From the IMG/VR virus record IMGVR_UViG_3300014501_000063, positions 1 to 25,988 of that record: a DNA stretch of 25,988 nt. One strand, 5' to 3'. Numbering within the stretch: the stretch's first letter is position 1; the number at the start of each line of letters is the position of its first letter. Source of the stretch: a virus. The translations under genes were made by a program, and so were the position numbers. The notes beneath the pieces are model-generated. The model made no database searches. It had not been told where the DNA came from and was given only the letters and a program-made list of their open reading frames with translations. This document shows, one piece after another, positions 20,120 through 25,988 of this stretch.

Positions 20120-20767
20120 TTGACTACGATCACCATCGGCAGCAATACCTACAACCTGTGCGCGATGCCCTCGTCTCCTGGTCCGGCCGAGATTGAGCTG
20201 GGCATGAGCGACTCGGTTGCTGTCGTCGAGTCGCCATTTACGAAGGTCCAGCAGGTGCAGCCCTGGCCAGGCGCCGATTTCTGGGATGCGACAGTCACGC
20301 TGCCGCCTCTTAGTAAGGCACAGGCTTGGGCGTGGGAGGGTTTCCTTGCCGAATTGAGGGGAAGGGCCAACGTCTTCCAGCTTGGCGATCCACGGGCTGT
20401 TGGCGGCCTGCTGGGCTCCGGCCTGGGAACGCCGGTGGCCAACACTTACGGCGGGAATAACCTGCCCGGCACAACCTCGCTGGTTACCGCAGGATGGGCG
20501 CCGAGCACATTCAGGCTGTTATTGCCCGGCGACCAGTTTCAGATTAACTACCGGCTGCACCGGGTCTGCGAGCAGGTGAATTCCGATTCCGGCGGCAATG
20601 CCACTTTGGCGATCTGGCCGTCGCTGCGCGAGACGCCATCGACGGGGAACGGCCTTTATTTCGCTTCGCCACGAGGCTTATTTCGCCTGGCTTCGAACCG
20701 GCGCGCGATTCACTCGAGCCCGCAACGGCTCACGACGCTCAGCTTTCAGTGTATTGAGGTGCGGTAG
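20120..20767 (+). CDS. Distal tail-region structural protein, putative
   Basis: 215 residues, TTG start at 20120. No good ATG is available before the conserved-looking N-terminus (MTTITIGSNTYNLC). Beta-type pattern with PFTKVQQVQPWPGADFWDATVTLPPLSKAQAWAWEGFLAELRGRANVFQLGDP, then a Gly-rich loop region and LPGDQFQINYRLHRVCEQV. Alternating beta segments with an amphipathic helix and this position, right after the tape measure, fit a distal tail or baseplate hub component. The exact family is not recognised, so the role is inferred from position. The stop overlaps the next GTG (TAGTG). Confidence 0.7.
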   Translation: MTTITIGSNTYNLCAMPSSPGPAEIELGMSDSVAVVESPFTKVQQVQPWPGADFWDATVTLPPLSKAQAWAWEGFLAELRGRANVFQLGDPRAVGGLLGSGLGTPVANTYGGNNLPGTTSLVTAGWAPSTFRLLLPGDQFQINYRLHRVCEQVNSDSGGNATLAIWPSLRETPSTGNGLYFASPRGLFRLASNRRAIHSSPQRLTTLSFQCIEVR

Positions 20768-21018
20768 TGCGGGGATCAGGGACCAGGGACCGGGAGCCGG
20801 AAGAGATTGCGTGGCTGCTCGATGACGGCGTGATGTGTATCGGCGTCCTGTGCGGGCGGCTGAGTTTCGTCGCGTATACCGATTCCCGCGCGCTGCGCTT
20901 CGCGCGCCGCTCGGACGCGGAAAACATGATCCAGTTAATCGCCGGCGCGATCGGGCTGCCCCTGACGGCAGAGAATCTCGCGCCGGTCGAGCATTCATGG
21001 AGCTACGTTGCCGCGTAA
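20767..21018 (+). CDS. Small tail-region protein, unknown
   Basis: 83 residues, GTG at 20767 overlapping the previous stop by one base (TAGTG). After a charged start (GTRDREPEEIAW) it reads a compact alpha/beta pattern: LDDGVMCIGVLCGRLSFVAYTDSRALRFARRSDAENMIQLIAGAIGL. No catalytic residues or TM. It shares its end with the start of the next tail gene (11-bp overlap). The layout and GC3 suggest a genuine gene, perhaps a small accessory of the baseplate. The function is unknown. Confidence 0.6.
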   Translation: MRGSGTRDREPEEIAWLLDDGVMCIGVLCGRLSFVAYTDSRALRFARRSDAENMIQLIAGAIGLPLTAENLAPVEHSWSYVAA

Positions 21019-21559
21019 TCTGCCCAGCCCGATGATTACGGCCGTCAAGTCAAACGACGTGTCGCCGTGCGTGCTGGTCGATCTCACGCTCGCGACGGGC
21101 GTCCAGCATATCTGGTCGGGCATTGGCTCGCTGGTTTATAGCGGCAACACCTATCTCGGCGTGGGCTCGCTCGGCCAGATCGGCGACGTAACCGAGGGCA
21201 GCGATGTAAAGGCCGATGGCACCACGATCACGCTTTCCGGCATCGATCCGGTGCTTCTGAATGACTGCCTGCTTGAGATCCAGCTGGGCGCGCCGGTCAC
21301 CGTCTGGTTTGCGGTGTTTCAGAGCGGCGCGGTTCTTGGCGCCGCGTATCCGCTCTTTGTGGGCACGGTCGACCAGCCGGTGGTTCCGATTTCTCCGGAC
21401 ACGATCGCGATCACGCTCAAGCTTGAAACCCGCATGACGAATCTGCAGCGCGCTTCGAATCGCCGCTACACGGCGAGCGATCAGAACTATAACTACCCCA
21501 GCGATTCCGGCTTTAACTGGGTTGAAACCCTCAGCGATATTGCCCTGATCTGGGGCTAA
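21008..21559 (+). CDS. Baseplate/tail protein, DUF2163-like
   Basis: 183 residues. TTG 21008 is preferred to ATG 21032 because the reading RNLPSPMITAVKSNDVSPCVLVDLTLATGVQHIWSG fits the usual start of this family, in which a short helix leads to the strand [x]P-x-LVxL-x-F-x-(T)-x-x-WSG. Further segments YLGVGSLGQIGDVTEGSDVKADGTTITLSGIDP and a final FNWVETLSDIALIWG also fit the tail proteins of siphoviruses and gene transfer agents that sit near the tail tip. It probably forms part of the tail-tip hub. It is followed 14 bp later by the fibre gene's ATG. Confidence 0.7.
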   Translation: MPRNLPSPMITAVKSNDVSPCVLVDLTLATGVQHIWSGIGSLVYSGNTYLGVGSLGQIGDVTEGSDVKADGTTITLSGIDPVLLNDCLLEIQLGAPVTVWFAVFQSGAVLGAAYPLFVGTVDQPVVPISPDTIAITLKLETRMTNLQRASNRRYTASDQNYNYPSDSGFNWVETLSDIALIWG

Positions 21560-21572
21560 CAAGGAGCAAATC

Positions 21573-24452
21573 ATGCGTTTTCGCATCGCCGCCTTCACGG
21601 CGCTCGCGCTCTTGTGCGCGCTTTTTGCGCCCACGGCAGTCGCGCAATATACCACCGTCTCGGCGTCTTACACCGGAGGCACCGGCCACCTGGTCGCGAA
21701 CGGGACGGTTTACTGGCAGCTCGTCACGTCGTCGCGGATCGATACCGCCGGTGGCCAGCCTTTGGGCGTTCCCGTCACGGCGACGGTGACCAGCGGCGCA
21801 TTTTCGCTCTCGGTCGTAGATGTTTCGCTCAGCGACCCTGTGTATCCCTGCTACGCCGTGACGATCATCGATAACGTTACGGGCAGGGCGCTCCTGGGCG
21901 CGGGCCTGGCTTCAGACGGCGTCCATGTGAACCTGGGCGGCGCGTATGGCTGCGTGCAGCCCACGGGGAGTACCTGGAGTTTTGACAGCTTCATTCCTGC
22001 GACGCCGCCGACGGCGATGGTGGTTGCGGGGCCGACGGGGCCCGCGGGGCCCGCGGGACCAGCGGGACCGACCGGGCCGGCCGGGAGCGGTGGCTGCAGC
22101 GGCGGGGCGATTAGCGGGGGTTGCACTGGCGCAACTACGGCCCCAGGGGCCTTGTCGAACATCTTCGGCAACCCCACTGCAGGTGTGTATATCCAGAGCT
22201 GCTCGAGCACGTCGGCATGCGCGCCCCTCGCGTTCTCGGTGACTGCGACCGGCAGCTCGGGGCCTTCAACGTTTTCAGGTGGGGTCCTAAACATTCCGCA
22301 GTATTCCGGCGGCGGATCGTCGATCCCTACCGCCTACACCTGCTCGGGAACCGCGGGCACTGACACTGCTGCCATTAATGGCTACCTATCTACGCCGGGC
22401 ACCTATCTTTATACCTTTGGGAACTGCGCGACGAACAATCAGATCGTCCTCTATTCGAATGACACCTGGAACTTTGCGGGCCAGACTCTCACCAGCTATT
22501 TGCCGAATACCCTGGGCTCGATCGGCACCAACTACGCCTCGATCACGAATGAAGCCGTGGTCAGCCCCACCACGCACGCCTATACGTGCGCCCTGACGGC
22601 GTCGTCGCAGAGCGCCACCTGCTCGACGGCGAGCTTCACGAATGCAGATGTCGAGCAGAGCTTCCGTTGCACCGCGGCACTCGGCGGCGGCGTGGATCTC
22701 GAGACTACGATTGCCAAGGCTTCGGGCACGAGTCTCGACCTTTCAGACTTCACCGGCCCCGGCATCACGGCCGGCAACTTCTCCTGCACGGAGACAATCC
22801 GAGATCATGACATCCACGTGATCGCAGGCACGGTCTCGATGACGGCCGGAACATTCACTTCAGGCGCGCCGCAGGAAATTGCAATCGGCCATGCCAACCG
22901 CGTGACGGTGGATGGCGGCAACTGGCTCGACCCGGATGGCACATCGAACTGGCACACGTTCTTTTATGACGTGGACGAGATGCTGGTCGAGAATATGAAA
23001 CTGTTCTCGTTCTCTGGCTACGGCCAGGACGGCATCGACTTTGAAGGGCCGTGGCGCAACATTGCGGTGCGCGACATCACGTGCGATACCAGCGACGACT
23101 GCGTTGCGCTCAAGGATGGCGAGATCTGGCCGTCGCCGATCGGCATTCCCCGCAACACAAACGGGGCCGGCGTAGGCGCTTCCGTCTACAACGTGCAGGG
23201 TACCAGCGGCTCGCAGGGTGTCGTGGTCTATGCCTTTTGCGTGAATGCGAGCGGCACCTGCATCGGGTCGCCGATGAACAATATCAACATCGACACGGTG
23301 TTCGCGTCGACCATCAGTACGAGTGCCGGGCAGCAAGAGGGCTTCAATCTCCCCGTGAGCTTGAATGTCGGCGCAGCTTATGCCTCAGACCTCGGGACAT
23401 CGGCGCTCATCGATCAGATCTACATCTCACACGTCTACAACCAGTCGAACTTTAACTGGGGCCAGCAGGTCAATGTGGGCAGCGCGAGCATCGCCGCAAA
23501 CGAGTATTACGGCGCGATCAGCATCTCAGACGTGGGCCCGGACAATACGACAAACGCCGGCACGCAAGCCGCGATCATGCTACATGCGCCGTCGAATACG
23601 AGCTATAGGCTCGACGTTAAATCGCTGGCAATCCGCGACGCAGAGTACACGGCAACGCAGCCGCTGCTTGCCATTGTCGGCACGAACACCACGATCACAA
23701 GCTTTGTGGGTGACAACCCAAATTCTGCCGAGTATAACTTCGGCGGCGGGACGATCGCGAGCGAGTATATTGCCGGAGATACAACCAACTTCGCAATCAA
23801 CTCGACGGCGCTGAGTGGGGGCACTGCCGGGTACCTCGTCTACGACAAACTCATTACCGGGAATCATTTTGTTGGGGAGGAAGTTCCATCAACGAGCCTT
23901 CTACAGGATTTCAGCAACGCCGGTGCGGGTGTTGGCTCCTCTCTGCTCTGCGGGGCAACGACCTCGGGCAGTTGCACTGCGTGGGCCGCGGGCTGGCCTC
24001 ACATCTTTGTCGGCACGACGCAGGTCACTTCATGTACGTCGGGCTATATGCTTTATGACAACGCTGGGACTGTGGGATGCGAGGTCGCGCCATCTGCGCC
24101 GCACCCTATAAGTTTCCCCTTCGGTCAGGCTGGGGGATCGCCTATATCTCCGGGCGTGCTCGGCTATTACACCGTCCCTTTTAACTGCGTGATCAATGGC
24201 TGGTCGATTGAAGCCGACGCAGGCACTGACACAGTGAAATTCCTGAAAGTGGCGTCGGGCATCGCAGTCCCCACGCTCGGATCGAACTCGATCTCGACCA
24301 GTGGCGTTTCTCTCTCGACTGGCACGGTCATCCAGAGTGCAACCATGTCAGACTTTACGACGACAGCGGTTTCTCTCGGTGACATCATAGCGGCGGACCT
24401 GATTACAACCTCTGGGACCGGCTTCATCAACGCTCAGCTGGTGTGCCAATGA
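21573..24452 (+). CDS. Exported collagen-plus-beta-helix tail fibre/depolymerase
   Basis: 959 residues, ATG with AAGGAG at 21561-21566. Order of parts: a Sec-type signal peptide (1-24: basic MRFR, hydrophobic AAFTALALLCALFA, cut at AVA before Gln25), a beta-type domain (about 26-140) with the motif GGAYGCVQP, a collagen-like stretch (153-171, GPTGPAGPAGPAGPTGPAG), a Gly/Ser linker, then a right-handed beta-helix (about 255-700). The helix carries GH28-type signatures: DGID at 486-489 and SDDCVALK at 507-514 supply the Asp residues expected of a polygalacturonase-like site. The family's GHG motif is not seen. A C-terminal domain follows (about 700-959). Position and fold indicate a host-binding fibre or polysaccharide-degrading spike. 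A signal peptide is not expected on a virion protein, so export before assembly, or secretion as a free enzyme, is possible. Confidence 0.8.
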   Translation: MRFRIAAFTALALLCALFAPTAVAQYTTVSASYTGGTGHLVANGTVYWQLVTSSRIDTAGGQPLGVPVTATVTSGAFSLSVVDVSLSDPVYPCYAVTIIDNVTGRALLGAGLASDGVHVNLGGAYGCVQPTGSTWSFDSFIPATPPTAMVVAGPTGPAGPAGPAGPTGPAGSGGCSGGAISGGCTGATTAPGALSNIFGNPTAGVYIQSCSSTSACAPLAFSVTATGSSGPSTFSGGVLNIPQYSGGGSSIPTAYTCSGTAGTDTAAINGYLSTPGTYLYTFGNCATNNQIVLYSNDTWNFAGQTLTSYLPNTLGSIGTNYASITNEAVVSPTTHAYTCALTASSQSATCSTASFTNADVEQSFRCTAALGGGVDLETTIAKASGTSLDLSDFTGPGITAGNFSCTETIRDHDIHVIAGTVSMTAGTFTSGAPQEIAIGHANRVTVDGGNWLDPDGTSNWHTFFYDVDEMLVENMKLFSFSGYGQDGIDFEGPWRNIAVRDITCDTSDDCVALKDGEIWPSPIGIPRNTNGAGVGASVYNVQGTSGSQGVVVYAFCVNASGTCIGSPMNNINIDTVFASTISTSAGQQEGFNLPVSLNVGAAYASDLGTSALIDQIYISHVYNQSNFNWGQQVNVGSASIAANEYYGAISISDVGPDNTTNAGTQAAIMLHAPSNTSYRLDVKSLAIRDAEYTATQPLLAIVGTNTTITSFVGDNPNSAEYNFGGGTIASEYIAGDTTNFAINSTALSGGTAGYLVYDKLITGNHFVGEEVPSTSLLQDFSNAGAGVGSSLLCGATTSGSCTAWAAGWPHIFVGTTQVTSCTSGYMLYDNAGTVGCEVAPSAPHPISFPFGQAGGSPISPGVLGYYTVPFNCVINGWSIEADAGTDTVKFLKVASGIAVPTLGSNSISTSGVSLSTGTVIQSATMSDFTTTAVSLGDIIAADLITTSGTGFINAQLVCQ

Positions 24453-25255
24453 AAAAACTGCTTGTCTTTGCCGCGCTGGTTTTCCTGCCGGGGTTAGCGC
24501 GGGCGCAATACTACCTCGACCTCGATGCCCTGACCTCGCCCAGCACTACGAATACCTCGTCGCCGGGGTGGAACATCGACACGGTTCCCGCGAATACGGG
24601 CGGCGCGAACTCGCCGGCCTCGGCTTCGCAGGCGACCGGCGTCTCGTCGCCATGTTCCGGGGCGCCCAGCGGCACATCGATGTCCATGTCGGTAACCACA
24701 AGCGCGACGTCTACTCAGACCAACGCGCTGTTCTGGCTTTGGCTCACAGGCAATGATAGCGCCACTACGTTCGTTTCTAACCGTTGGATATGCGTCACAA
24801 ACATCGGCGCCGCCAACAATATTGAGATGGATTCCGCGCAGTACAATCTGACCCTTGGCCGCGAATTTATGTTCGGCTGGCAGTGCAATCTTGGTGGCTA
24901 CTGGCAGATCGATAACCTGGCTCACGGTTGGGAAAACACGACAGTCGCGTGCTCCTGGCCGACCGGCTGGAACAACGTCATTACGGTGGGTCACCGAACG
25001 CCGGGCGACACGAGTTGCGGCGGCGTTGCTTGCAATAACTACGACAAGTTGATTCTGAATGGTGCGACCTACAGCATCAACATGACGCTGCCGTCGGAAA
25101 CGCTTTTGTATAGCACGTCGGCACTTATCGACCAATTTCAGATAGATATCAGCGCAACATCAGGCACCGCTCAAACTGTTTCTTACAACGTGGATGATGT
25201 GAACTTCAACGCGTACATTCCGGCACCGCCCGCGCATTCGGCGGGGATGTTTTGA
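24449..25255 (+). CDS. Signal-peptide protein with beta-sandwich-like domain, fibre region
   Basis: 268 residues. ATG 24449 is in an ATGA overlap with the fibre stop. A GTG at 24443 would add only two residues. The N-terminus MKKLLVFAALVFLPGLARA is a classic Sec signal, with cleavage at ARA before Gln20. The mature part is Ser/Thr/Asn-rich at first (SPSTTNTSSPGWNIDTVPAN) and then a beta-type domain with Trp and Cys (ALFWLWLTGNDSATTFVSNRW, FMFGWQCNLGGYW, SWPTGWNNVITVGHRTPGDTSCG, YNVDDVNFNAYIP) suggesting a lectin- or concanavalin-like fold. No catalytic motif is recognised. Could be an adhesin displayed on the host surface or a virion-associated sugar binder. The gene is coupled to the fibre gene. 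Confidence 0.65.
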   Translation: MKKLLVFAALVFLPGLARAQYYLDLDALTSPSTTNTSSPGWNIDTVPANTGGANSPASASQATGVSSPCSGAPSGTSMSMSVTTSATSTQTNALFWLWLTGNDSATTFVSNRWICVTNIGAANNIEMDSAQYNLTLGREFMFGWQCNLGGYWQIDNLAHGWENTTVACSWPTGWNNVITVGHRTPGDTSCGGVACNNYDKLILNGATYSINMTLPSETLLYSTSALIDQFQIDISATSGTAQTVSYNVDDVNFNAYIPAPPAHSAGMF

Positions 25256-25309
25256 ATCCTAATGAGTGGCACGCCGCCAACCTGCACCTGTAACTAACCG
25301 GAGCGCTCG

Positions 25310-25885
25310 ATGAAAAAGCTTCTTATGGTTGCGGCCATCCTGGCCGCGTCGGTGCCGATCTGCGCGCAGACGGTGACCGTTAAAGCGTCGTATCTCTACG
25401 ACGGCCTGAACCCCGCGTACGGCACGTTGACGCTCGCTCCGGTCACTCCTACCGGCCAGCCGGCCAGCTACCATCGACCCGGCGGCGGCCAGGCGTCGAT
25501 CACACCGCTCACGGTCGGCGTCCAGAATGGCGCGTTCACTTTGGCGGGCGTGCCTGATACGGCGTTGGCGAGTCCCGCGAATATCTGCTTTGAGCTCATC
25601 CTGAGCACGCAGAACGGGTCGCAGGTTCTCGGACCTGGCTATGGATGCTTGCAGCCGAGCGCCACCGGGCAAAGCTCCTGGTGTAGCACGACCGGCGGCG
25701 TCACGACCTGCAATCTCGATAACTACCTGCCTAACATCGCGCCGCTGGCGCTGAATGGCTTTGTGCAGTCGATCAACGGCTTTCCTGGCGCGTGGACCAT
25801 GGGCACCGGGTTCACTTGCAACACGGCGACGCTCACGTGCACGGCGACTGGCGGCGGCTCAAACATTTGGGACTTATATACATGA
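25310..25885 (+). CDS. Signal-peptide protein paralogous to the fibre N-terminus
   Basis: 191 residues, ATG with GGAG at 25301-25304. Signal peptide MKKLLMVAAILAASVPICA with Gln20 as probable first mature residue. The domain after it resembles residues 26-140 of the large fibre: the strand TVKASYLYDGLNPAYGTLTL, then NGAFTLAGVPDTALASPANICFELIL, GYGCLQPS and DNYLP can be lined up with YTTVSASYTGG, SGAFSLSVVDVSLSDPVYPC, AYGCVQP and DSFIP. The C-terminal part (SINGFPGAWTMGTGFTCN) is different and has paired Cys. It may be a smaller exported partner of the fibre. No enzymatic motif is seen. Confidence 0.7.
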   Translation: MKKLLMVAAILAASVPICAQTVTVKASYLYDGLNPAYGTLTLAPVTPTGQPASYHRPGGGQASITPLTVGVQNGAFTLAGVPDTALASPANICFELILSTQNGSQVLGPGYGCLQPSATGQSSWCSTTGGVTTCNLDNYLPNIAPLALNGFVQSINGFPGAWTMGTGFTCNTATLTCTATGGGSNIWDLYT

Positions 25886-25900
25886 CTCCCTCGGAGGAAA

Positions 25901-25988
25901 ATGAGTACCCGTGATAGTCCGATAGAACTCGAAATGCCCCCCACGCTCTTTGAAGCCTATCCAGAGCGGCGGAAGCTGAATGCCAGCC
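25901..25988 (+). CDS. Unknown protein, 3' end outside window
   Basis: ATG 25901 preceded by an excellent CGGAGGAAA (25892-25899), running open to the window end with 29 visible residues: a charged N-terminus (MSTRDSPIELEMPPTLFEAY) then PERRKLNAS. It has no signal peptide, unlike the three genes before it. No function can be inferred from this fragment. Confidence 0.6.
   Translation, partial: MSTRDSPIELEMPPTLFEAYPERRKLNAS

Noticed and set aside
1-25988. Integrase, attachment sites, tRNA genes or insertion sequences
   Set aside because: None could be seen on either strand, so prophage status is left open.

Overview
The window is a stretch of tailed-phage DNA: a siphovirus with HK97-type head genes, either a prophage or a free phage contig. 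No integrase, att site, tRNA or clearly chromosomal gene is visible, so integration cannot be judged. All supported genes lie on the + strand, packed tightly, often with 1-11 bp overlaps of the ATGA, GTGA, TTGA or TGATG kind. GC content is high with GC-rich third codon positions. The host is probably a member of the Acidobacteriota. This is inferred from the style of the degenerate receiver-like protein and of the secreted Gln-starting proteins at the right end, and is not proven.

Layout. 1-2662: early/replication block with a truncated gene, a Cys-rich zinc-binding-type protein, a small gene broken by a G-run, a winged-helix replication initiator carrying iteron-like repeats inside its own coding sequence (as in lambda O/ori), a small helical protein, a receiver-like protein without a normal phosphoacceptor, and an XRE-type regulator. 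2663-2851: a non-coding control region with an inverted repeat and a candidate promoter. 2852-5876: an unknown gene followed by a set of small membrane and coiled-coil proteins and an SLT-like muralytic enzyme, which together look like a lysis cassette placed before the packaging genes. 5885-8646: HNH nuclease, non-coding possible cos region, small and large terminase. 8654-15107: portal, prohead protease with a Cys-rich tail, major capsid protein, a putative decoration protein, a small gene, phiE125 gp8-like connector, head-tail joining protein, DUF3168-like tail terminator. 15120-19907: tail tube, two paralogous tail chaperones plus a likely -1 frameshift extension, a self-contained superinfection-immunity moron, an HK97 gp10-like protein and the tape measure. 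19907-21559: distal tail/baseplate genes. 21573-25988: a 959-residue collagen-plus-beta-helix fibre or depolymerase and two further proteins, all three starting with a Sec-type signal peptide, then the start of another gene.

How they work together. The initiator would bind its internal iterons to start replication. The late genes package DNA (HNH + TerS + TerL) through the portal into a protease-matured HK97-fold capsid. A non-contractile tail is built with chaperones made in a fixed ratio by frameshifting. The lysis block releases progeny, and the Imm-like protein excludes competitors. Intrinsic-terminator-like hairpins follow the decoration, tail-tube and immunity genes and divide the late transcript. 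The most unusual parts are the three consecutive signal-peptide proteins in the tail-fibre position, the initiator-embedded iterons, and the promoter-gene-terminator immunity cassette inside the tail module.
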